Origin: Gammaproteobacteria bacterium UBA3532
Lineage (GTDB): Bacteria > Pseudomonadota > Gammaproteobacteria > Enterobacterales > UBA3532
Direction: 5' to 3'
DNA: 5,656 nt
NCBI GenBank assembly: GCA_002376965.1
Contig: DFOV01000132.1
Span: forward strand, 1 to 5,656
Notes under the pieces: generated by a model
Database searches by the model: none
What the model was told of the DNA's origin: nothing
Seen by the model: the letters and a program-made list of their open reading frames with translations, nothing else
In this document: piece after piece, positions 1 to 5,558 of the stretch
Numbering within the stretch: position 1 is the stretch's first letter
Layout: every line of letters begins with the position of its first letter
Program-made: the position numbers and the translations under genes

Positions 1-292
1 AGATGAGCAAATCGAATATCGTTGGACACAAACATCAGGGCCATCTGTCACTTTCAGTGTCGAAGACAACCGCTTGCTGTTTGAAGCGCCAAGGGTTGAA
101 ACCGATACCTCGTTAACATTCAATCTGGAAATCACTAATAGCCAAGGCACGACTAGCCAAGACTACTCAGTTGAAATATCAGCCAGTGAAGAAAGTAATG
201 ACAGCGGCTCTTCTGGAGGCGGCGGTTCAGTCGGGATTATGTGGGTGTTGTTGCTATTGATTCCGGCTTGGCGGCTCAGGCGAAGGGATTAA
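1..292 (+). CDS. C-terminal end of an exported PKD/Ig-like domain protein with GlyGly-CTERM sorting tail (5' partial)
   Basis: The reading frame is open from the left edge (first whole codon at base 2) to the TAA at 290-292, so only the last 96 residues are visible and the true start lies outside. The first ~60 residues (YRWTQTSGPSVTF ... LTFNLEITNSQG) have the pattern of a PKD/Ig-like beta-sandwich as found in bacterial surface proteins. Then come an acidic Ser/Asn linker, a GGGG run (bases 215-226), a hydrophobic stretch (VGIMWVLLLLIPAW, bases 230-271) and a terminal basic cluster ending RRRD. This is the tripartite layout of GlyGly-CTERM signals, which rhombosortase-type intramembrane proteases process, often on type II secretion substrates. 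The protein is therefore probably exported and surface-attached or released. Its enzymatic role, if any, lies in the missing part. The tail assignment is firm, the domain assignment moderate. Confidence 0.8.
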   Translation, partial: DEQIEYRWTQTSGPSVTFSVEDNRLLFEAPRVETDTSLTFNLEITNSQGTTSQDYSVEISASEESNDSGSSGGGGSVGIMWVLLLLIPAWRLRRRD

Positions 293-312
293 ATACCACA
301 TTCAACAACGAT

Positions 313-341
313 AGCCCGTTACAATAAGTTGTAAACGGGCT
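313..341. terminator. Hairpin between convergent genes, likely bidirectional terminator
   Basis: AGCCCGTT (313-320) pairs exactly with AACGGGCT (334-341). ACAA (321-324) pairs with TTGT (329-332) around a TAAG loop, leaving one bulged A at 333. The hairpin sits in the 57-base gap between the converging ends of the surface-protein gene (292) and rhlE (350). Neither side has a strict T-run. The minus-strand side (ATCGTTGTTGAA) is the more T-rich, so it fits a terminator for rhlE slightly better. It can act on transcripts from both sides. Confidence 0.65.
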
Positions 342-349
342 TGGATGCA

Positions 350-1705
350 TTACTTCTTCCAGGGAGAGCTGCTGGTTGAGGCATCTTTATTAGCCCCCGA
401 ACCTCGCTGACTTGAGCCACGTTGACCTGAACCACTTCGACCTTGCTCACTTCGACCGGAACGTCGCGGTCTTTTTTGCTCACTATCATCTGCGGATCGA
501 GGTTTATCTCTTTTTGGCTTTTTCGGTTTCTTCGGTTTTAGCGGCTTTGGCGCGCCAGACTCAGGAACGGCGTGAACCGGCTCGAACCCCTTCATCACCT
601 CGCGAGGCAATTGTTGCTGAATCAGCCGCTCAATATCCACCAGTTGTTTCGCCTCATCGGCACAAACCAAGGATACGGCTTCACCAACGGCTCCTGCACG
701 GCCTGTGCGCCCAATGCGATGCACATAGTCTTCCGGCACATGCGGCAGCTCAAAATTTACTACATGAGGCAACTGATCGATATCAATACCACGAGCCGCA
801 ATATCCGTCGCGACCAGCGCCTGAACGCGATTTTCCTTAAAAGCAGCTAAGGCCTTGGTACGCGACCCCTGGCTTTTATTGCCATGAATAGCAAGGGCTT
901 TAATGCCGCTTTCTTCCAAAAACCGCGTTAAACGATTGGCACCGGCCTTGGTGCGGGTAAACACCAGTACCTGCTTCCAGTTGTTAGAGCCAATAAGAAA
1001 GCTGAGCAAATGGGGCTTGCGTTTTTTATCGACAGTGTAGATACGCTGAGCAACCGACTTTGCCGTAGCATTGCGCGGAGTAACAGAAAACTCGATAGGG
1101 TCATGAATCAACCCCTTTGCTAATTGGCGGATATCTTCAGAAAATGTCGCCGAAAACAGTAGATTTTGTCGCTTAGCTGGCAGCAGTGCGATGATTTTTT
1201 TGATATCGCGAATAAAGCCCATATCCAACATGCGGTCGGCTTCATCCAATACCAAGATTTCCAAGTGCTTAAACTGCACCGCATTTTGCTGATACAAATC
1301 CATCAGCCGACCCGGAGTCGCTACTAGTATGTCTGCTCCACCCCGCAGCCGCATCATCTGTGGATTGATCTTGACGCCGCCAAAGGCAACAGCGCTTTTG
1401 ATCGGCAAGTGCTTTCCATAGGCCTTTACACTTTCGCTGACTTGCATAGCCAGCTCGCGGGTGGGCGTAAGAATCAAAGCACGCACATGGTTGCCACGGA
1501 TGCGTTGACCACGGCTTAATAGCTCAAGCATCGGCAAGGTAAAGCCAGCGGTTTTACCAGTGCCGGTTTGCGCCGCCGCCATCACATCACGGCCTTGTAA
1601 TACGGCATCAATACTTTTACTTTGAACAGGGGTTGGAGCGGTATAACCTTTTTCTTCAATGGCTTGAAGAATGGGCTGAGATAGCCCTAAATTTTCGAAT
1701 GTCAT
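350..1705 (-). CDS. rhlE: ATP-dependent DEAD-box RNA helicase, RhlE group
   Basis: This 451-residue protein carries all the DEAD-box motifs in order: Q motif GYTAPTPVQ (20-28), motif [10 protein letters not shown] (44-52), Ia PTRELA (81-86), GG (109-110), Ib TPGR (130-133), II DEAD (154-157), III SAT (185-187), IV LVFTRT (247-252), [10 protein letters not shown] (300-308) and [12 protein letters not shown] (329-338). Both RecA-like lobes look complete, so it should unwind short RNA duplexes with ATP in the cytoplasm. The start MTFENLGL and the second-lobe sequence are typical of RhlE, which in other bacteria is linked to ribosome assembly, RNA decay and cold growth. From about residue 380 the chain is a Pro/Lys-rich then Arg/Ser/Gly-rich disordered tail, usual for the group and likely to bind RNA non-specifically. 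The ATG at 1705 fits the family N-terminus although no Shine-Dalgarno sequence precedes it. Assignment to the family is near certain; choosing RhlE over paralogues such as SrmB is likely. Confidence 0.95.
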   Translation of the reverse strand: MTFENLGLSQPILQAIEEKGYTAPTPVQSKSIDAVLQGRDVMAAAQTGTGKTAGFTLPMLELLSRGQRIRGNHVRALILTPTRELAMQVSESVKAYGKHLPIKSAVAFGGVKINPQMMRLRGGADILVATPGRLMDLYQQNAVQFKHLEILVLDEADRMLDMGFIRDIKKIIALLPAKRQNLLFSATFSEDIRQLAKGLIHDPIEFSVTPRNATAKSVAQRIYTVDKKRKPHLLSFLIGSNNWKQVLVFTRTKAGANRLTRFLEESGIKALAIHGNKSQGSRTKALAAFKENRVQALVATDIAARGIDIDQLPHVVNFELPHVPEDYVHRIGRTGRAGAVGEAVSLVCADEAKQLVDIERLIQQQLPREVMKGFEPVHAVPESGAPKPLKPKKPKKPKRDKPRSADDSEQKRPRRSGRSEQGRSGSGQRGSSQRGSGANKDASTSSSPWKK

Positions 1706-1759
1706 AGATACGTCTTTTCAGGAGGGAGGCGAGTTGTCGCCAGGAATGTTTGGCGAGCG

Positions 1760-1788
1760 AGTGTACCGGATGTCGGGGGAAATGTCGC
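1760..1788 (-). promoter_or_regulatory. Candidate sigma70-type promoter for rhlE
   Basis: Read on the minus strand, GCGACA (1783-1788; 4 of 6 against TTGACA) lies 17 bases before TACACT (1760-1765; 4 of 6 against TATAAT). Transcription would begin near 1753 and give a leader of about 48 nt before the rhlE ATG. The element lies downstream of the metY hairpin, which suits rhlE being its own transcription unit. It was found by eye only, and the match is moderate. Confidence 0.4.
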
Positions 1789-1810
1789 GTTATTAATAAA
1801 TCATGAGTAG

Positions 1811-1837
1811 AGGGCGGCTCAGCCAACAAGCCGCCCT
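1811..1837 (-). terminator. Hairpin after metY, probable intrinsic terminator
   Basis: On the minus strand AGGGCGGCT (1829-1837) pairs with AGCCGCCCT (1811-1819): nine uninterrupted, mostly G-C pairs around a 9-nt loop. It begins 8 bases after the metY stop codon. The downstream sequence is only loosely T-rich (CTCATGATTTATTAATAA), so the stem is strong but the U-tract is weak. Some read-through into rhlE is possible. Confidence 0.6.
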
Positions 1838-1844
1838 TCATCGT

Positions 1845-3116
1845 TCAAGCCTTGTCCAAAGCCTGAGACACATCCGCAATAATATCATCAATATGCTCGA
1901 TACCAACTGAGATGCGTACTAGATCGGGCGAGACTCCAGCCGCAGCCAGCTCTTCTTCATTAAGCTGTCGATGGGTCGTCGAAGCCGGATGGCACGCAAG
2001 CGACTTGGCATCACCGATATTCACTAATCGCAATATCATTTGCAGCGCATCAATAAATCGCGAGCAGGCTTCAATACCGCCAGTGATGCCAAAGCTCAGA
2101 ATGCCAGAGGCTTTACCTTGGGTAATGTTATTACAGGTTTCATGGTAAGGACTATCAGGCAGGCCAGCATAATTGACCCACTCGACTTTCGGGTGTTGTT
2201 GTAAATATTCAGCCAGCTTCTGAGCGTTTTCGCAATGACGCTCCATACGTAAGCCCAGCGTTTCCAAACCTTGCAATATTTGGAATGCATTCATAGGCGA
2301 AATCGCTGCACCAGTATTTCGCAAAGGAACGACGCGACAACGCCCAATATAAGCAGCAGCACCCAATGCCTCAGCATAGATCACACCATGATAAGACGGA
2401 TCGGGTTCATTAAAAACAGGAAAACGAGCCTTATTGGCCACCCAGTCAAATTTGCCAGAATCGACAATAATGCCTCCAATTGACGTACCATGCCCGCCGA
2501 TATATTTGGTCAATGAATGCACAACGATATCCGCTCCCAAATCAATCGGCCGGCACAGATACGGCGTTGCAACGGTGTTATCAACAATCACTGGCACACC
2601 ATACTTGTGGGCAATCTCCGCTAAGCGATGAATATCTACAACGTTACCTGCAGGGTTACCAATCGACTCACAGAAGATCGCTTTGGTTTTGTCGTCGATG
2701 GCCTTTTCGAAGCCGTCAAAATCATCATGAGAAACCATCTTAACCTCAACGCCCTGCTTGGGAAGCGAATGAGCGAACAGGTTGTAAGTTCCGCCATACA
2801 GCTGGCTAGTGCTGACAATGTTGTCACCAACCTCAGTGATACATTGAATGGCATAGGTGATCGCCGCCATCCCCGAAGAAACAGCCAGAGCTCCAATACC
2901 ACCTTCCATTGCCGCTACGCGCTTTTCCAACACATCGGTCGTTGGATTCATAATGCGGGTATAGATGTTTCCTGGCACAGCCAGGTTAAAAAGATCGGCT
3001 CCATGCTGGGTGTCGTCAAATGTGTAAGAAGTTGTTTGGTATATCGGCACAGCCGCCGCTTTCGTCGTTTCTTCTGCGGTATAGCCTTCGTGGAGTGCCA
3101 TAGATTCTAGCTTCAT
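1845..3116 (-). CDS. metY: O-acetylhomoserine aminocarboxypropyltransferase (O-acetylhomoserine sulfhydrylase)
   Basis: This PLP enzyme of the Cys/Met-metabolism family condenses O-acetylhomoserine with sulfide (or methanethiol) to give homocysteine (or methionine), by direct sulfhydrylation in methionine synthesis in the cytoplasm. From the start chosen here it has 423 residues, the normal MetY length. Visible landmarks are VPIYQTTSY near the N-terminus, YTRIMNPT (52-59; cofactor phosphate contact from the partner subunit), VDNTVATP (178-185, with the ring-contacting Asp179), the Schiff-base lysine Lys204 in VHSLTKYIGGHG, and SLACHPASTTH (372-382) before Arg401 (carboxylate binding). SLACHPA and the long FPVFNEPDPSYHG insert mark MetY rather than cystathionine gamma-synthase or MetZ. 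The start at 3116 is preferred because MKLES matches the usual MetY N-terminus and AAGGGA lies 6 bases before it. An in-frame ATG at 3134 would add six residues. The gene lies 83 bases downstream of the GGDEF-EAL gene on the same strand; no functional link is evident. Confidence 0.95.
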   Translation of the reverse strand: MKLESMALHEGYTAEETTKAAAVPIYQTTSYTFDDTQHGADLFNLAVPGNIYTRIMNPTTDVLEKRVAAMEGGIGALAVSSGMAAITYAIQCITEVGDNIVSTSQLYGGTYNLFAHSLPKQGVEVKMVSHDDFDGFEKAIDDKTKAIFCESIGNPAGNVVDIHRLAEIAHKYGVPVIVDNTVATPYLCRPIDLGADIVVHSLTKYIGGHGTSIGGIIVDSGKFDWVANKARFPVFNEPDPSYHGVIYAEALGAAAYIGRCRVVPLRNTGAAISPMNAFQILQGLETLGLRMERHCENAQKLAEYLQQHPKVEWVNYAGLPDSPYHETCNNITQGKASGILSFGITGGIEACSRFIDALQMILRLVNIGDAKSLACHPASTTHRQLNEEELAAAGVSPDLVRISVGIEHIDDIIADVSQALDKA

Positions 3117-3122
3117 AGTATT

Positions 3123-3128
3123 TCCCTT
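3123..3128 (-). promoter_or_regulatory. Ribosome binding site deciding the metY start
   Basis: AAGGGA on the minus strand ends 6 bases before the ATG at 3116 and lies within the six extra codons of the alternative start at 3134. That upstream ATG has only a GAG three bases away, which is poor spacing. This favours 3116 as the start of metY. Confidence 0.55.
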
Positions 3129-3162
3129 TTTCATATGCTCGTGGAAGATATGTTGTATGGAT

Positions 3163-3189
3163 ACGGCAGCAACTGAACACCGCTGCCAT
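3163..3189 (-). other. Inverted repeat between the GGDEF-EAL gene and metY
   Basis: On the minus strand GGCAGC (3182-3187) pairs exactly with GCTGCC (3165-3170) across an 11-nt loop. A T-G and an A-T pair extend the stem to 8 bp. It begins about 10 bases after the stop codon of the upstream gene. The sequence after it (ATCCATACAACATATC) is not T-rich, so it is a poor intrinsic terminator. It may be an mRNA-stabilising 3' hairpin or an attenuating structure ahead of metY. Function unknown. Confidence 0.4.
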
Positions 3190-3199
3190 GAGATATTTT

Positions 3200-4726
3200 C
3201 TAAGCAGCGCTCTCTGTCTCTCCAAGGTGATGTTGAAGCGCCACGATATCCACCGGCCGCCCTAACAGGTAGCCTTGGGCATCGTTACAACGCATGGTTT
3301 TTAATGCATTTAGTTGCTCTTCTGTCTCAACCCCTTCGGCGACAACATTGATATTGAAAGAGCGCGCCATACCAATGATGGCCGAGATAATCGTTGTTGA
3401 ACGGCCACAATCGCCCAACCCAGAAACAAAACTGCGATCAATTTTCAGCTCGTCGATGGTTAGATCCTTCAACATAGCAAGCGAAGTGTACCCTGTACCA
3501 AAATCATCTATTGAAATACCCACCCCCTCACTTCTCAACCTAAGCAGCATCGAACTACTTTGCTGAATGTCTGCCAAGGTGGCAGTTTCTGTTAGTTCAA
3601 GACGAACAAATGGGGCGAGGCTTTTCTGCTTTTTAATTCTGGCCAGCAAAGCATCCATCGCCTGCGAATTGTTGAATTCAACCGCAGATACATTGATCGA
3701 TACATGCTTGATTTTGCTACCAAGCAGTCCGGTCGGCTCTAGCTCATTGGCAGCGCGTTGCATGACAAATGGCGTTATACGATGGATCAGGCCGTACTCT
3801 TCGGCTAAAGGGATGAATTCCGCCGGTGAAATAAAACCACGAGTCACGTCGTTCCAACGAACAAGTACCTCAATCCCTGACAACTCATTGGTATCTAGAA
3901 CATATTTTGGCTGATAAACCAAGGTCAGTAACTCTTCGTCAATTGCCTTTTGCAAGCTTTCCACTAATTGTCGTCGCGCCCGCGCCTGCTCTGTCAGCGC
4001 TTTGTTGTGATATTGAATCGCCTGACGGTTCAACTTTGCCACACGCAACGCCTCTACGGCAGCGTCCATAACCTGTTTCGCACTGCTACCATCAATCGGG
4101 CAAAAAGCAACACCAACCGAACAAGTGGCCTCAATACCAAGCTTTGCAGCTGCCTCAGCTACTAGGTTGACATAGCCTGCCATCCGCCCCTCTACATCCA
4201 CTACATCAGGATCGATTGCATCAGGGTCGATTGCGTCAGAATAGTTCCGAGCGAGCATAAATTGGTCTGGCGGTAGTCGGCAGATCAACGACCGAGACAA
4301 CGAGTGTTTTACAATCGACTTGGAAATCTCGGTCACCATCTTATCGGCCATCTCGAATCCAAAACGGGCATTAACCTCTTTGAAATCGTTAATATCAAGA
4401 ATCGCAACGATCGTCTTTTCATCTTCTTTGCGCGCTTGAATAAGATCTCGCAGTTGCAGTTTAAACAACTCATGGCTTAACAGCCCGGTCATGCCATCCA
4501 GCTTATATGCCTGCTCTATTTGCTGAGTAAAACGTTTCACCGCCAAATAGAGTAGCAAAGCTGTGACACCTACAAAAAACCAGCCCTTGGCCGTCTGCAA
4601 CCAGGTGACTTCTTCTACATTTGAAACCAGTGACTCAACAACGCGATCAGAAAAGAGAATCCAGCACCCGGCAAACAGAAGGTAAAAACCCGCGATGCTC
4701 AATGCGCTTTTATGTGACTTGTCCAA
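3200..4726 (-). CDS. Membrane-anchored GGDEF-EAL protein, predicted c-di-GMP phosphodiesterase with degenerate cyclase domain
   Basis: This 508-residue inner-membrane protein probably hydrolyses cyclic di-GMP to pGpG. Two membrane segments (about 9-26 and 47-63) flank a loop of only ~20 residues. The stretch around WILFSD and LQTAKGWFFVGVTALLLY is an N-terminal module I recognise from many GGDEF/EAL proteins, but it leaves no room for a periplasmic sensor. The GGDEF domain (about 76-240) is damaged: the signature reads PPDQF (152-156) and no RxxD inhibitory site precedes it, so cyclase activity is unlikely. The EAL domain (about 254-500) keeps the expected residues: E286 in EVL, N345, E377 and E380 (LELTET), D407-D408 (DDFGTG), K428 (LKID), E464 and E467 (AEGVET) and Q484. 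The start is TTG with TGAGG 6 bases upstream; a TAG lies in frame seven codons before it, and the next ATG would remove the membrane part. A pentapeptide tandem repeat lies at 165-174. The degenerate domain may bind GTP as an allosteric site, as reported for Caulobacter CC3396 (inference). Confidence 0.9.
   Translation of the reverse strand: MDKSHKSALSIAGFYLLFAGCWILFSDRVVESLVSNVEEVTWLQTAKGWFFVGVTALLLYLAVKRFTQQIEQAYKLDGMTGLLSHELFKLQLRDLIQARKEDEKTIVAILDINDFKEVNARFGFEMADKMVTEISKSIVKHSLSRSLICRLPPDQFMLARNYSDAIDPDAIDPDVVDVEGRMAGYVNLVAEAAAKLGIEATCSVGVAFCPIDGSSAKQVMDAAVEALRVAKLNRQAIQYHNKALTEQARARRQLVESLQKAIDEELLTLVYQPKYVLDTNELSGIEVLVRWNDVTRGFISPAEFIPLAEEYGLIHRITPFVMQRAANELEPTGLLGSKIKHVSINVSAVEFNNSQAMDALLARIKKQKSLAPFVRLELTETATLADIQQSSSMLLRLRSEGVGISIDDFGTGYTSLAMLKDLTIDELKIDRSFVSGLGDCGRSTTIISAIIGMARSFNINVVAEGVETEEQLNALKTMRCNDAQGYLLGRPVDIVALQHHLGETESAA
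4204..4233 (-). repeat. 15-bp in-frame tandem repeat in the GGDEF-EAL gene
   Basis: CATCAGGATCGATTG (4204-4218) is followed directly by CATCAGGGTCGATTG (4219-4233), differing at one base; CGTCAG (4234-4239) looks like the start of a decayed third copy. On the coding strand each unit encodes Ala-Ile-Asp-Pro-Asp, giving DAIDPDAIDPD at residues 164-174, about eight residues after the degenerate PPDQF motif. The length is a multiple of three, so copy-number change by slippage would keep the frame. Confidence 0.9.
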
Positions 4727-4732
4727 AGTAAA

Positions 4733-4737
4733 CCTCA
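4733..4737 (-). promoter_or_regulatory. Ribosome binding site supporting a TTG start
   Basis: TGAGG on the minus strand ends 6 bases before the TTG at 4726. No ATG or GTG start lies in frame between the upstream TAG and this TTG. The site therefore decides the rare start of the GGDEF-EAL gene. Confidence 0.7.
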
Positions 4738-4784
4738 GAGGCTACGAACAAAATTATCGTTTTTGTATATTAAGAGATACGACC

Positions 4785-4814
4785 AGTATAGTTCAGGAGT
4801 ATCCGTTTTAACAA
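4785..4814 (-). promoter_or_regulatory. Candidate sigma70-type promoter for the GGDEF-EAL gene
   Basis: On the minus strand TTGTTA (4809-4814; 4 of 6 against TTGACA) stands 18 bases before TATACT (4785-4790; 5 of 6 against TATAAT). Transcription would start near 4778 and give a ~50-nt leader. That leader contains an AT-rich inverted repeat, ACAAAA/TTTTGT (4748-4753 and 4761-4766, plus-strand reading), just upstream of the ribosome binding site. The -10 match is good, the -35 modest. Confidence 0.45.
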
Positions 4815-4823
4815 ACAGTCAAT

Positions 4824-4844
4824 CCGCCCGTCATTTACGGACGA
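4824..4844 (-). terminator. Probable terminator of the yefM-yoeB operon
   Basis: In the minus-strand transcript UCGUCCGU (4837-4844) pairs with ACGGGCGG-type sequence (4824-4831) over 8 bp around the 5-nt loop AAAUG. Two of the pairs are G-U in that RNA and would be C-A mismatches in the opposite RNA, so the structure favours minus-strand transcription. It is followed by the T-rich ATTGACTGTTTGTT. It lies 56 bases after the yoeB stop and just before the next gene's promoter, as expected for an operon end. The U-tract is interrupted, so strength is uncertain. Confidence 0.45.
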
Positions 4845-4899
4845 CTTGCTATTCAAGCTAGACTATTGCCCAGGCTTCTCGCTTCTTTGATACACACAC

Positions 4900-5163
4900 T
4901 TAATAATGATACCTGCATGAAATTATGGTCAATGCTTTATCATCCACTACATACACTAACCTGTTTGTATCATCTATTCTACGCGACCAGAAACCTGATA
5001 AATTTTCCTTAAGTGATTCTGGTTTGCCTATTCCCTGAAATGGCGAACGCATAGTTTCAGTAATTAATTTATTGATACGTTTTAAAGTCTTTTTGTCCTG
5101 ACCTTGCCAATAAATATAGTCATTCCACGCTTCATCGGTCCAACTAAGAAGCCTGCTACTCAT
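4900..5163 (-). CDS. yoeB: YoeB-type mRNA-interferase toxin of a type II toxin-antitoxin system
   Basis: This 87-residue protein aligns along its whole length with E. coli YoeB (84 residues), a RelE-fold ribosome-dependent endoribonuclease that cuts mRNA in the A site and stops translation. Shared blocks include SWTDEAWNDYIYWQ near the N-terminus, SPFQGIGKPESLKENLSGFW (40-59), SRRI, NRLVYVV and the terminal CRYHY. With a +3 offset, the catalytic residues described for E. coli (E46, R65, H83, Y84) correspond to E49, R68, H86 and Y87, all present, so the toxin should be active. Its ATG overlaps the last 8 bases of the antitoxin gene (ATCGATGAGTAG) and no strong ribosome binding site precedes it. 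Translational coupling would keep toxin output tied to antitoxin. The gene is AT-rich (about 34% G+C over 4921-5100), unlike the genes to its left, which fits horizontal acquisition. Confidence 0.96.
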   Translation of the reverse strand: MSSRLLSWTDEAWNDYIYWQGQDKKTLKRINKLITETMRSPFQGIGKPESLKENLSGFWSRRIDDTNRLVYVVDDKALTIISCRYHY

Positions 5164-5410
5164 CGATTATTGCTCTTTGAGTTGTTTGGCCACTTTTGTA
5201 TTGTGCGATAGATTTACTTAGATGCTCGGCATTTGCAGGAGACCTTAACAAATGAACGGTCTCCATTAAACTATTGTAGTAATCTAATGACATTACCACA
5301 GCATCCTCAGCGTCTCTGCGCGTTATAACTGTGGTATCTGCATCGTTAACGACAGAATCTAAAACACTTTTTAAACCATTTCTTGCTTCGGTAAAAGATA
5401 CAACTCTCAT
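5156..5410 (-). CDS. yefM: YefM-type antitoxin (Phd/YefM family), partner and repressor for YoeB
   Basis: This 84-residue protein matches E. coli YefM (83 residues) from end to end. The N-terminal DNA-binding part has the SFTEAR motif with Arg10, which corresponds to an arginine implicated in operator binding in E. coli. Then come VITRR, the AVVMSLDYYNSLMET core and the hallmark LLRSPANAEHL (54-64). The C-terminal third is polar and probably disordered until it wraps the toxin, where it blocks the active site. YefM, better with YoeB bound, represses its own promoter, and proteolysis of YefM frees the toxin. The ATG at 5410 matches the family N-terminus and has AGG of AGGTGA 6 bases upstream. 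The gene precedes and overlaps yoeB by 8 bases, the standard order. Confidence 0.96.
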   Translation of the reverse strand: MRVVSFTEARNGLKSVLDSVVNDADTTVITRRDAEDAVVMSLDYYNSLMETVHLLRSPANAEHLSKSIAQYKSGQTTQRAIIDE

Positions 5411-5420
5411 ATGTCACCTA

Positions 5421-5470
5421 CATGTACAATTAATTGAACAACTATAACCCACTCAAGATTCATGTACAAT
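5421..5470 (-). promoter_or_regulatory. YefM-YoeB operator: two TGTACA sites 40 bp apart, the nearer one paired with TGAACA
   Basis: The 10-mer CATGTACAAT occurs exactly twice, at 5421-5430 and 5461-5470, each holding the palindrome TGTACA that forms the core of the E. coli yefM-yoeB operator palindromes. The nearer core (5423-5428) is followed by TGAACA (5435-5440), 5 of 6 identical and centred 12 bp away; 12 bp is the spacing I recall for the E. coli paired palindromes. Together they form an 18-bp near-palindrome (TGTACAATT/AATTGAACA) with one mismatch per arm. The farther core covers the -35 hexamer, and the nearer module covers the predicted transcription start. Confidence 0.75.
5441..5469 (-). 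promoter_or_regulatory. Promoter of the yefM-yoeB operon
   Basis: On the minus strand TATAGT (5441-5446; 5 of 6 against TATAAT) is preceded at 17 bp by TTGTAC (5464-5469), which keeps only the TTG of the -35 consensus. The start would fall near 5434, leaving a leader of about 23 nt. The -35 overlaps the distal TGTACA site and the start lies in the proximal module, so a bound YefM-YoeB complex would block polymerase: the expected autorepression. Confidence 0.6.
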
Positions 5471-5558
5471 ATATGAGACAGGTCTTTCTACCGAATAATG
5501 AGCCATCCTCTATATATTTCAATCAATTAGGGTCAACACACTGCCTATAGTGGTCCCC

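Noticed and set aside
412..840. A 142-codon open frame on the plus strand inside rhlE
   Set aside because: It is antisense to the basic tail and second lobe of the clearly real helicase, with a His/Arg/Pro-rich low-complexity translation. It is a by-product of the opposite strand.
1720..1796. A strong AGGAGG on the plus strand followed by a TTG-started 20-codon frame (TTG 1734, TAA 1794)
   Set aside because: It lies antisense to the rhlE leader, and I see no promoter for it. The frame is too short to separate from chance, so the AGGAGG is better discussed as the complement of the leader's pyrimidine tract.
2628..3110. A 160-codon open frame on the plus strand inside metY
   Set aside because: It is fully antisense to a highly conserved enzyme. 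Its translation shows no recognisable family and no upstream signals.
3117..3134. Upstream in-frame ATG at 3134 as the metY start
   Set aside because: It would add MKKGNT, absent from the usual MetY N-terminus, and its ribosome site is poor. The AAGGGA within this stretch serves the ATG at 3116.
3567..3914. A 115-codon open frame on the plus strand inside the EAL domain gene
   Set aside because: It is antisense to conserved EAL residues, and its Ser/Leu-rich translation fits a shadow frame.
4845..4899. Possible small RNA or tRNA between the GGDEF-EAL gene and yoeB
   Set aside because: There is no cloverleaf, no tRNA-like ends and only a 4-bp CTTG/CAAG stem. The stretch reads as untranslated operon tail.
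5471..5558. Possible insertion-sequence end or integron attC site upstream of the Doc-like fragment
   Set aside because: I found no terminal inverted repeat, no transposase frame and no GTTRRRY/RYYYAAC core pair.
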